Position numbers and translations under genes: made by a program. Of a DNA stretch of 10,341 bases, positions 1 to 6,468 are shown in pieces. This stretch comes from CAYZHV01 sp964478055 (GTDB lineage Bacteria; Spirochaetota; Spirochaetia; DSM-27196; Alkalispirochaetaceae): assembly GCA_964478055.1 (NCBI GenBank), contig CAYZHV010000128.1, positions 1 through 10,341 of the forward strand, read 5' to 3'. The notes below the pieces were generated by a model. That model worked only from the letters and a program-made list of their open reading frames with translations, ran no database searches and was not told the DNA's origin. Position 1 is the first letter of the stretch. Every line of letters begins with the position of its first letter.

Positions 1-1432
1 CCAGGGTGGAGGCGATAAGCGCTATGGAGACCGTGAGCGGTACAACCCGCAGGAAACGACCGATAATACCCGGCAGAAAGGTGAGCGGAAGAAACGCCGC
101 GACTGTGGTCGCGGTTGCGGCTATGACCGGAATGATGACCTGGTTGACCCCCTTCTCTGCCGCCTCCTCCCGGGAGATGCCGCGCTGCTGGAGCCGGTAG
201 GTGTTCTCCACGATCACAATGGCGTGGTCTACAATGAGCCCGAGGACCAGCACCAGGGCGAAGAGGGTGTTGCTGTTCAGAGTCTCCCCAAACCCCTCGA
301 GGACCACGAAGGTGAGCCCAAAGGCGATCGGGATACCCACCGCGGTGATAATGGCGTTTCGCACCCCCACGAAGATGAGCAGGATCAGCACCAGAAGCCC
401 GAGGCCATAAAAGGCGTTCGAGGCGAGGACATCCAGGCTGTCCCGGAGCTGAATCGTCGAGTCGTTGAAATAGGAAACCGAGACACCCTGAGGCAGGTTC
501 GTCCGATACGCATCGACCTCCCGCCGCACCGCCTCGACGATGTCGATCGAACCACCACCGGGAACCTTCGCCACCCGAAGGCTGATCGCCTGGGAACCGT
601 TGAAGCGTGCCTCGCTCCCGTCGAGGTCGTAGCCCGGATTGATCTCGGCTATGTCGCCGAGGCGAATGACCCCCCGGGTGTCCCGACTGTTGTGACGGAC
701 AACAATTCGGTTGAACTCCTCAACCTCATTGAGCTCTCCAACCGTTCGCAGGAGAAACTCTCTGTTTTCCGTACGCAGGGTTCCGGCGGGTATGGTGATG
801 TTGTGGGTTCGCAGAGCCTGGACCGCCTCGTTCAGGGAGACTCCAAGGGATTCCATCTTGCCCCGGTCCAGGTCTACGTAGATTTCCCGATCCCGGCTGC
901 CCACCAGGGTAACGCTGGAGACCTCACCTATGGTGCGTAACCTGTCACCGAGGTTCTCGGCGGTGTTGTCCAGAGTGCCGTAATTAACCTCACCGTGGAG
1001 GACCACCTCGATGACCGGGACAAAGTCCGTGGAGGAAAACTCGTCGATCGTCGCCGGCAGGGTTCCATCCGGCAGATCGACGTTGTTGAACCGATTCTGC
1101 ACCTCCTGAAAGAGTGTGGCGAACTCATCCTCACTAATACCCTGGTCGAACTGCACGTTGATCCGGGCGATGCCCTCGTTTGTCTCGGACTGGATCTGGT
1201 CGAGACTGTCCAGTCCGGCCATCTCGTTCTCGATCGGGACGGTGACAGTCTCTTCGATATCTTCCGCCGCCACTCCCGGATAGGGGACCGTGATAATGGC
1301 AAAGAAGAAGGGAATCTCCGAGAACTGCTCCCTCGGCAGCCGCTGGAGACTGAAGAATCCGAGAACGAGGATGAGAATCATCAGAATGTTGATAAGGACC
1401 GAGTTGCGAACGGAGAAGCGGCCGATATTCAC
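1..1432 (-). CDS. RND multidrug-type efflux permease (HAE1/AcrB-like), N-terminal 477 residues, truncated by the window edge
   Basis: Inner-membrane proton-driven permease that would form a tripartite pump with the adaptor encoded just upstream. Seen: a short cytoplasmic start (NIGRFSVRNSVLINILMI), TM1 at about residues 12-30, then a periplasmic porter region with the family signature (residues about 45-75, including PYPGVAAEDIEETV and PIENEM). TM2 to TM5 start at about residue 335, and the TM4 motif GLIVDHAIVIVENTYR contains D402. At the position of AcrB Asp408 there is His403 instead. The GTG start at 1430-1432 is chosen because it lies 3 bp after the adaptor stop, with GAGGAGAGG just upstream, and gives the normal RND N-terminus. 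The reading frame is open to base 1; about half of a usual 1,000-residue permease is present. The substrate cannot be told. An outer-membrane TolC-like partner is not in the window. Confidence 0.93.
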   Translation of the reverse strand, partial: MNIGRFSVRNSVLINILMILILVLGFFSLQRLPREQFSEIPFFFAIITVPYPGVAAEDIEETVTVPIENEMAGLDSLDQIQSETNEGIARINVQFDQGISEDEFATLFQEVQNRFNNVDLPDGTLPATIDEFSSTDFVPVIEVVLHGEVNYGTLDNTAENLGDRLRTIGEVSSVTLVGSRDREIYVDLDRGKMESLGVSLNEAVQALRTHNITIPAGTLRTENREFLLRTVGELNEVEEFNRIVVRHNSRDTRGVIRLGDIAEINPGYDLDGSEARFNGSQAISLRVAKVPGGGSIDIVEAVRREVDAYRTNLPQGVSVSYFNDSTIQLRDSLDVLASNAFYGLGLLVLILLIFVGVRNAIITAVGIPIAFGLTFVVLEGFGETLNSNTLFALVLVLGLIVDHAIVIVENTYRLQQRGISREEAAEKGVNQVIIPVIAATATTVAAFLPLTFLPGIIGRFLRVVPLTVSIALIASTL

Positions 1433-1435
1433 GGG

Positions 1436-2506
1436 CTACCTCTCCTCTCGCACGGTCACATCCACCGGTTCTCCGTCAGCAAGGACCGTCAGGCCCGAGA
1501 CAAGAACGGTCTCGCCGGGAGAGAGCCCCTCGGAGATTGCGGCGCGATTGCCCAGACGTTCTTCGACGGTGACTTCTCGCCGCACCGCACTCCCCTCTTC
1601 GGCCAGGAAGACGTGATCACCCCCGTCCTCGAGGACAGCGGAGGCGGGAATCACGAGACGGCTTCTCTGGTTTGTCGGCTCGATGGAGACACCTGCTGAG
1701 ACCCCTGAGCGGATATCCCCGCAGTCGTTCTCCCACGCCACAACCACCGGAAAGCTGCCGGTATTGAGGTCGCTTCCCGCGGCGATCGCCTCCACCGCGG
1801 CGGGCATGGTGCCCCGCTCACAGCTCGGTATCGTTACCGTGGCGGGAGAGCCAACCTCGAGAAAACGAACCTCTCGTTCTCCCACGGAGATCTCCACCTC
1901 CAGGCGAGCGAGATCGACGATGCGGGCCACCTCCAGCCCACGGCGCAGGTAGTTGCCCGGGGTGAGACTGTCAGCCCGAGAAGCGACGTATCCGGAGATC
2001 GGGGCGGTTAGGGTACGGTTTTCCAATAGCTCCCGGGTCTGCTCCACTCTGGCCCGGGCACCGCTCGCGGCGCTTCGGACCCTGCTCAGCTCCGCCTCGG
2101 AGGTTGTCCCCGCCTCGGCCTGTCGTTCCACCGCATTAAGCTCTATGGTGGCCCGCTGGAGCTCCTGCCGCGCCTGCTCGTAGTTGAGCCGTTCCACCGT
2201 ATCGTCGAGTCCCGCCAGAGCCTGGCCTTCCTCAACGAACTCGCCGAGGCGAAAGTCGACAAACTCCAGAACTCCCTCGGTCTCGGAGACCAGGGTAGCC
2301 TCCCTGCTCCCGCGGACGACCCCCGAGCCTCGAACCTCCTGAACAAGCCGTTGGGAGGTGACTTCAACCGCCTCCACCGCCAGAGGGGTCCTCCCCTCCC
2401 CGGACTCCGTGCCACCTCCACCGGGTCTGCCGCCTCCTGGGCGGCCTCCACAGCCTGTGAGAAGTAGCGTAGTCGATAGCAAAAGTAACCAGAGAGCTTT
2501 CCGCAT
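1436..2506 (-). CDS. RND efflux periplasmic adaptor (membrane fusion protein), lipoprotein
   Basis: Periplasmic adaptor that links the downstream permease to an outer-membrane channel. Seen: a lipoprotein signal peptide ending in the lipobox LLTGC (Cys19 is the lipidated residue) and a Gly/Pro-rich flexible linker at 20-33. Split lipoyl-like halves follow at about 70-105 and 165-185 (TLTAPISGYVASR). A coiled-coil hairpin lies at about 104-163, a beta-barrel domain at about 200-285, and a membrane-proximal domain at about 285-350 (the segment IPASAVLEDGGDHVF is typical). The length of 356 residues is normal for the AcrA/MexA/HlyD-type family. The ATG at 2504-2506 has AGGAGG five bases upstream. 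It is in the same transcription unit as the permease, with a 3-bp gap, and is read divergently from the TetR-type gene. The substrate is unknown. Confidence 0.93.
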   Translation of the reverse strand: MRKALWLLLLSTTLLLTGCGGRPGGGRPGGGGTESGEGRTPLAVEAVEVTSQRLVQEVRGSGVVRGSREATLVSETEGVLEFVDFRLGEFVEEGQALAGLDDTVERLNYEQARQELQRATIELNAVERQAEAGTTSEAELSRVRSAASGARARVEQTRELLENRTLTAPISGYVASRADSLTPGNYLRRGLEVARIVDLARLEVEISVGEREVRFLEVGSPATVTIPSCERGTMPAAVEAIAAGSDLNTGSFPVVVAWENDCGDIRSGVSAGVSIEPTNQRSRLVIPASAVLEDGGDHVFLAEEGSAVRREVTVEERLGNRAAISEGLSPGETVLVSGLTVLADGEPVDVTVREER

Positions 2507-2544
2507 CCCGTCCTCCTGGAGGTGGCTCCGATCGAGTCTAACCT

Positions 2545-2574
2545 AAAATATGGTAGGCAAAATCGCAGCGTCAA
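2545..2574 (-). promoter_or_regulatory. Candidate sigma-70-type promoter for the efflux adaptor-permease operon
   Basis: On the minus strand, TTGACG (2569-2574) is separated by 18 bp from TATTTT (2545-2550). The -35 matches 5 of 6 consensus bases and the -10 matches 4 of 6. It points to the adaptor gene with a leader of about 30 nt. The -10 overlaps one arm of the inverted repeat described separately. Prediction by eye only. Confidence 0.4.
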
Positions 2575-2591
2575 CGAAAAAGGACTACCAT
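2550..2591. promoter_or_regulatory. Inverted repeat ATGGTAG...CTACCAT in the tetR/efflux divergent region; possible operator
   Basis: ATGGTAG at 2550-2556 and CTACCAT at 2585-2591 form a perfect 7-bp inverted repeat with a 28-bp spacer, flanking the candidate -35 of the efflux promoter. A second, shorter palindrome, TTGC-N5-GCAA, starts at 2591 and ends at 2603, just ahead of the TetR-type start. TetR-family repressors usually bind compact palindromes of 15-20 bp in such divergent regions. The long spacer is therefore unusual, and the assignment is an inference from position. Confidence 0.35.
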
Positions 2592-2622
2592 TGCACTCCG
2601 CAACCGGCTATTCTTGAGACCC

Positions 2623-3210
2623 ATGGAAGAGAAGCGCCTCCGCTCCTCCAGAGAACGAATACTCGACGCCGCGGAAGAGCTCTTTGTGGAGCGAGGCTTC
2701 AAGAGTGTCCGCCTCAAGAATGTGGCGGACCGGGTCGGTATTCAGCAAGCTTCGCTTTACTACCACTTTCCCCAGGGAAAGCGGGAACTCTACGTCGAGG
2801 TGATGCGAAGAAGCTTCTCCCGCAAACGGGCTGGTCTCAAAGAGGAGATTCGCTCTGCCGGGCCTCAGTGGCGAGATCAATTGGAGGCGGCCACGGAGTG
2901 GCTACTCTCCCAGACCCTCTACGACTATCGCCGAATGGTCCGCAGCGATCTGCCAGAGATTGCCCGGGAGGAAGCGGACATGCTCGCCCGGGAGGCGTAC
3001 GCCGCCCTTCACCAGCCCCTGGAGGAGATCTTCGCCCTAGGTGCGGAGCAGGAGGATTTGCGACTGCCGGCGCCGGGAATGATGTCCGGTTCCTTCATCG
3101 CCATTATTGACGGGATTCAGACAATACCTGAGTACGCGGTTCCGTCCAGTAGGTTCGAACTTGCCCGAACGATGATCGATGTGCTCTTGGATGGTTTGCG
3201 ACCGAGGTAG
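2623..3210 (+). CDS. TetR/AcrR-family transcriptional regulator
   Basis: One-component DNA-binding regulator of 195 residues, a normal length for the family. Seen: the N-terminal helix RERILDAAEELFVERGF (residues 10-26) and a helix-turn-helix at about 29-50 with the classic sequence VADRVGIQQASLYYHFPQGK. A divergent helical ligand-binding domain follows (about 65-195). The ligand cannot be predicted. The ATG at 2623 is preferred; an in-frame TTG three codons upstream (2614) is possible. Neither has a convincing Shine-Dalgarno sequence. The gene is divergent from the adaptor-permease operon, with a 116-bp shared intergenic region. This is the usual arrangement for a local efflux repressor that also controls itself. 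It ends 6 bp from the convergent PPC-like gene. Confidence 0.93.
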   Translation: MEEKRLRSSRERILDAAEELFVERGFKSVRLKNVADRVGIQQASLYYHFPQGKRELYVEVMRRSFSRKRAGLKEEIRSAGPQWRDQLEAATEWLLSQTLYDYRRMVRSDLPEIAREEADMLAREAYAALHQPLEEIFALGAEQEDLRLPAPGMMSGSFIAIIDGIQTIPEYAVPSSRFELARTMIDVLLDGLRPR

Positions 3211-3216
3211 GGACTC

Positions 3217-4893
3217 TTATTCGCCGTAGACCGCCACTTGGTACTGGCCTTCGGCGCCGTCATCGACGCTCCCACAGACGATGGTGTACTCACCGTCTGT
3301 GGGAATTCGAAGGGAGAGGGAGGCCTCGTTGGTGAGCCCCGAGGCGGAGGCTATGCCGTGACCACTGGGCCCGCGGAGCTCGAAACTCGGCGTAAATGCT
3401 TGAGAACGCTGGGTAATCGTGATTCTATCCCCCTGTCGAGCCTGAAAGAGATGAACGTTCTGCGGCTCATCCCCTTCCGTCGATAGCCTTCCCTGGAATC
3501 GCACCAGAAGCTCTCCATCTCCGGAAGCCTGAGTGCCGCCGTTTCCTTCGAGGTTGTAGCTCAGAGTGAAAAGCCCGCTCCCGTCACCAAAATAGGAGGT
3601 TGCCCGTACCCGGTAGGTACCGCTGGCGGGGGCTCGAAAGGTAACTCGGGAGTCGGTTCTGCCCCCGGAGTCGTCGTCGGTGTAGCTGCTTCCGTCAGGC
3701 CCGATCACCTCGAGGAAGGCGTCGAAGTCGGTGCTCCGGAGAAGAAGCTCGACGATGGCGTCCCGCTCCGCCTCAACGGTAAACTCCTGGTAGAAAGAGC
3801 CCTGCTCATCCCGACTGTCTCCGGGTCCGAGCATTTGCACCACCTCCTCCCCGGCACCGATCGCAGCGCCATCAGGTAGCTCCTGATAGTCCTCAAGCCG
3901 AGGGTCCCGCTGCACCGAGAGGGTGAAGGTTCCAGTCTGTCCACCAAAGGAGGAAACGGTGATTTCAGCCTCCCCGGATGATGGAAAGACGTAAAGCATT
4001 CGAGAGTCTGTTCCCATCCCATCCGGAGCGTCGTCGTTTCGAAGCTCCCGACCATCCGGGCCCAGGACTTCCAGAACCGTATCGAACTCCGGACTGGAGA
4101 CCGCGATTTCCATCGCCTCCCCCGCCTCTCCGGAGAGAAGGTAGCTTCGCATCGGCAAGCCTTCGCCGGTGAGACTACCCTGAATGCTCTGGCCCACCTC
4201 AATGCGGGAGGGCTCGGCGGCTTTTCCGGCGGAAAGCGTGTAACTCCCGATGGTCTCAGNNNNNNNNNNGCTCGTAACCCCCACCTGCACGGTCCCCTCG
4301 ATGGCCTGAAAGGTCAACGCCGAGTCCGAGCCGGCAGCGTCGTCGTTAGTAAGCTCTCGACCATCGGGTAACCGTGCGATGAGAAAAGCATCAAAATCCA
4401 TGGAGCGAAGAGACAACGCCACTCGTCCCTCGTCTCCCGTCAACTCAAGGCGATACCAGTCGATGTAGCCACCTCGATCACTCTCGATCATGTCGAAGTT
4501 CTCCAGGCGCCCTTCAACAGTCGCGGGTACGGCGATCGGCTCGGAGGGCTCCTGCCTGTCGACCCGTATTAGAAAGTGCCCTTCTCCGGCGGGGGACTCC
4601 GCTCGAACCGTTACTCTCAGACCCTCGCTCTCGCCAACCTGTGCCGAGGCGACCGCCCCACCCTGAGAACCGAAGGAGGAGGCGGTGCGACCCTCGGTGT
4701 TGATTTGGATCGTGGGCTGAAAATCCACCGAGGCTACCCGTACGGTGACGTTGCTGCCCTCTTCAACCCGAAGCTCATAGCTCACCTGGTCTCCCTGGGG
4801 GAGGCGCCCGTCGCTGCGAAACACCGTTGTCTGAGCCACCGCGGCAGCAGCGACAATGAGTAAGAGAAGAAGTGAAACTGCCATTCTTTTCAT
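3217..4893 (-). CDS. Secreted protein of five tandem PPC-like beta-sandwich domains (no catalytic domain)
   Basis: Function unknown. Seen: a Sec signal peptide with hydrophobic core LLLLLIVAAAA and predicted cleavage after A20 (AVA/Q), then five repeats of about 100 residues. They lie at about 21-115, 118-225, 228-330, 335-452 and 460-558. Each starts with a G-x-L or similar strand, passes through 'DFDAFLEVIGPDG' or a variant, and ends in a 'G-x-F/Y-T-L-S' strand, as in bacterial pre-peptidase C-terminal domains. The three central repeats carry an acidic cluster (TNDD, RNDD, TDDD) that may bind calcium; the first and last lack it. There is no protease domain, so a binding or cell-envelope role is inferred. 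A 10-base N run falls in repeat 2; the frame is consistent on both sides. ATG 4891-4893 has GAGGT upstream. It begins 10 bp after the cyclo-ligase gene, so co-transcription is likely. Confidence 0.85.
   Translation of the reverse strand: MKRMAVSLLLLLIVAAAAVAQTTVFRSDGRLPQGDQVSYELRVEEGSNVTVRVASVDFQPTIQINTEGRTASSFGSQGGAVASAQVGESEGLRVTVRAESPAGEGHFLIRVDRQEPSEPIAVPATVEGRLENFDMIESDRGGYIDWYRLELTGDEGRVALSLRSMDFDAFLIARLPDGRELTNDDAAGSDSALTFQAIEGTVQVGVTSXXXXETIGSYTLSAGKAAEPSRIEVGQSIQGSLTGEGLPMRSYLLSGEAGEAMEIAVSSPEFDTVLEVLGPDGRELRNDDAPDGMGTDSRMLYVFPSSGEAEITVSSFGGQTGTFTLSVQRDPRLEDYQELPDGAAIGAGEEVVQMLGPGDSRDEQGSFYQEFTVEAERDAIVELLLRSTDFDAFLEVIGPDGSSYTDDDSGGRTDSRVTFRAPASGTYRVRATSYFGDGSGLFTLSYNLEGNGGTQASGDGELLVRFQGRLSTEGDEPQNVHLFQARQGDRITITQRSQAFTPSFELRGPSGHGIASASGLTNEASLSLRIPTDGEYTIVCGSVDDGAEGQYQVAVYGE
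3271..3303 (-). repeat. Perfect 10-bp inverted repeat inside the 3' end of the PPC-like gene
   Basis: CCCACAGACG (3271-3280) and CGTCTGTGGG (3294-3303) are exact reverse complements separated by 13 bases. In the mRNA of the PPC-like gene, the loop can extend the stem by a further GTG/CAC pairing around AGTA, with a 3-base bulge. The hairpin lies 50-85 nt before the stop codon. There is no U-run after it, so it is not a standard terminator. It may be chance, or may protect the mRNA 3' end. Confidence 0.5.
4260..4269. other. Run of 10 N (assembly gap or masked bases)
   Basis: Ten undetermined bases lie within repeat 2 of the PPC-like gene, costing four codons between the strands ending in VGVTS and starting with ETIG. 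The distance from VTS to the following YTLS strand matches the sister repeats to within two residues. The N count is therefore probably close to the real length, and no frameshift is implied. Confidence 0.97.
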
Positions 4894-4903
4894 ATCAACC
4901 TCG

Positions 4904-5512
4904 CTATTCTATCAGGCCATAGCTCGCTCTCGGCGTAACGACACCGTGAACCAGTTCGTCGTTTTCGTTTAGAGGAAGCTCTTCCATCAGTTGTTCGTCG
5001 AAGGCGACGCCAATCGCCTGATAGACGATGTGGGCACGCCGTAGAGAGGAGAAGAAGGCGTCATAGAATCCACCACCCCTTCCGAGACGCCCCCCGTCCG
5101 ATGTAAAGGCGCGTCCGGGAGTCACGATGAGTAGCCGCCCGGGCTGTCGCGGATTCTGAGTCGAGCAGAGCTCCGGAAAATCTCTCCCCGGCTGTCGTAT
5201 CGCCATGGAGTTGTCCACCCTTAGCGCCTCCAGATCCGTGACTTGATAGAAGACAAGCCCCTCATCTCCGAATCGGGGTAGTCCAAGACGCTTCTGTTCC
5301 TTCAGAGCCCGGTCGCAGAGCTCCGTTGTCTCTATCTCGTCAGGGAGCGAGACAAAAGCGAAGACCGTGTCCGCCGCGGTCCAGACCGGAGAGCTTACGA
5401 TTCTCTCGACTACCACGCGACTCGCCGCGAGACGATCATCGCTCTGCTGTGCTCGGAGGAGACGTCTCACCTCATCCCGTATCTCTTGCTTCCTATCAAC
5501 CTGCTTCGCCAT
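4904..5512 (-). CDS. 5-formyltetrahydrofolate cyclo-ligase (methenyltetrahydrofolate synthetase)
   Basis: Cytosolic enzyme that converts 5-formyltetrahydrofolate to 5,10-methenyltetrahydrofolate at the expense of ATP, salvaging a folate form that inhibits other folate enzymes. Seen: the N-terminal K-x3-R helix (residues 8-12), the strand VFAFVSLPDEI, and the family's strongest motif GRLGRGGGFYD (141-151, nucleotide/substrate loop). The C-terminal block is IGVAFDEQLMEELPLNEND, followed by VVTP. The length of 202 residues is typical. The segment that usually reads G-x-x-G-I-x-E-P is divergent here (NSMAIRQP). The ATG at 5510-5512 has AAGG six bases upstream. It is the first gene of a likely two-gene unit with the PPC-like protein; the pairing has no obvious metabolic logic. 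The family has several gene names (ygfA, fthC, fau), so none is assigned. Confidence 0.93.
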   Translation of the reverse strand: MAKQVDRKQEIRDEVRRLLRAQQSDDRLAASRVVVERIVSSPVWTAADTVFAFVSLPDEIETTELCDRALKEQKRLGLPRFGDEGLVFYQVTDLEALRVDNSMAIRQPGRDFPELCSTQNPRQPGRLLIVTPGRAFTSDGGRLGRGGGFYDAFFSSLRRAHIVYQAIGVAFDEQLMEELPLNENDELVHGVVTPRASYGLIE

Positions 5513-5562
5513 AGGCCCTTACAGCATACCTCATCGCTCGCGCTCTTTCGACCGCAAGACCC

Positions 5563-5592
5563 TTGGGCCCGAACACCAAGATGCGCTACAGT
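5563..5592 (+). promoter_or_regulatory. Candidate promoter for the ankyrin-repeat gene, giving a near-leaderless transcript
   Basis: TTGGGC (5563-5568), an 18-bp spacer and TACAGT (5587-5592) resemble -35 and -10 elements; the -10 matches 4 of 6 bases. Transcription would start near 5598-5600, only a few bases before ATG 5602. This would explain why that ATG lacks a properly spaced Shine-Dalgarno sequence (AGGA abuts it directly). Weak match; eye prediction. Confidence 0.28.
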
Positions 5593-5601
5593 GATGCAGG
5601 A

Positions 5602-6468
5602 ATGAAACTGCTCGAGAACAGTAACCGTGCCGTGATCTTCCTTGCGGTCCTTCTCATGTCTGCCCCTGCGGTCGGCAGCCAGGAAAGCATGCTCGCCCTC
5701 GCTCGAAACGGCTCCGGAGCCGAGGTCGCCGCAGCCCTCGATCAGGGTGCCTCGGTCTCCGGAAGAGACGTCTTTGGTTGGACGCCCCTCATGCTGGCCG
5801 CCAAATGGAACGAAGACCCTGCGGTCCACGGGATCTTGGTGGATCGAGGAGCCCAGGTAAACGCCACCAGCAGAGACGGCTGGACACCCCTCCTCGCCGC
5901 GGCGAGATGGAACAGGAACCCCGAGGTTCTCAACCTGCTCTTAGAGGCCGGGGCCGCCACGGAGGCTCGCTCGGAAGAAGGGTGGACGCCTCTCCACTGG
6001 GCCGCCGCCGGCGGTGACCCCGGGGCAGTGTCCGCTCTCATCCGAGCGGGTGCTCCGGTAAACGCTGAGGACCAGAACGGCTGGACCCCTCTCATGCTTG
6101 CCAGTCTCGGCCGGGATGAGCGCCTCGTTGAGCTTCTTATCGATGCCGGAGCCCTGGTAGACCAGCAAGACAACTTCGGCCGGACCGCCCTCATGCGAGC
6201 CGCCCAGAACTCGAACCTCTCAGTCACCAACACGCTCCTGCGAGCCGGCGCCTCCGTGGAGGCAGAGGACGCCATTGGCCGCATTCCCCTCTTCTGGGCA
6301 GCACGATACAACGAGAACCCTCAGGTCCTCCAGCGACTATTGGAAGCCGGGTCGGACCTCCGACATCGAGACCGTTCCAACAACACCGTCTGGGATCTCA
6401 TCCGAGAGAACCCCGACCTCATCGGGTCCGCACCGTACGAGAGACTCCGTCGTCTATTCTCCGAATAG
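5602..6468 (+). CDS. Exported ankyrin-repeat protein
   Basis: Probable periplasmic protein-interaction scaffold with no catalytic domain. Seen from ATG 5602 (288 residues): a signal peptide with h-region AVIFLAVLLMSAP and likely cleavage after S26 (AVGS/QES). Seven ankyrin repeats follow, at about 28-56, 57-91, 92-125, 126-158, 159-191, 192-224 and 225-258, and then a helical cap. The repeats carry G-W-T-P-L or a variant, and a final 'LLxAGAxVxAxD' turn. Three of them (2, 3 and 7) carry a one-residue-longer helix turn, W/Y-N-x-N/D-P (WNEDP, WNRNP, YNENP), so the domain is not uniform. In-frame starts at 5581 (ATG) and 5563 (TTG) are possible, but none has a clear ribosome binding site; 5602 gives the most compact signal peptide. 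It is divergent from the cyclo-ligase gene (89-bp gap), and its stop overlaps the convergent hydrolase gene by 15 bp. Confidence 0.9.
   Translation: MKLLENSNRAVIFLAVLLMSAPAVGSQESMLALARNGSGAEVAAALDQGASVSGRDVFGWTPLMLAAKWNEDPAVHGILVDRGAQVNATSRDGWTPLLAAARWNRNPEVLNLLLEAGAATEARSEEGWTPLHWAAAGGDPGAVSALIRAGAPVNAEDQNGWTPLMLASLGRDERLVELLIDAGALVDQQDNFGRTALMRAAQNSNLSVTNTLLRAGASVEAEDAIGRIPLFWAARYNENPQVLQRLLEAGSDLRHRDRSNNTVWDLIRENPDLIGSAPYERLRRLFSE
6454..6468. repeat. 15-bp palindrome carrying the stop codons of both convergent genes
   Basis: CTATTC-TCC-GAATAG is a perfect inverted repeat with a 3-bp centre. Read on the plus strand it ends the ankyrin gene (..LFSE, stop TAG 6466-6468). Read on the minus strand it ends the hydrolase gene (..LFGE, stop TAG 6456-6454). 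The stem is only 6 bp and has no U-run, so it is not an obvious terminator. Confidence 0.85.

Noticed and set aside
224..1699. Long plus-strand open frames of 234-238 codons
   Set aside because: They lie opposite the RND permease and adaptor coding frames, which have clear family motifs on the minus strand. They are antisense artefacts of GC-rich coding sequence.
4260..4269. Frameshift in the PPC-like gene at the N run
   Set aside because: Both sides read in the same frame with repeat-typical strands, and the repeat length is conserved.
5742..6311. Minus-strand open frame of 189 codons
   Set aside because: It is the antisense of the ankyrin repeats; its apparent repeats merely mirror them.
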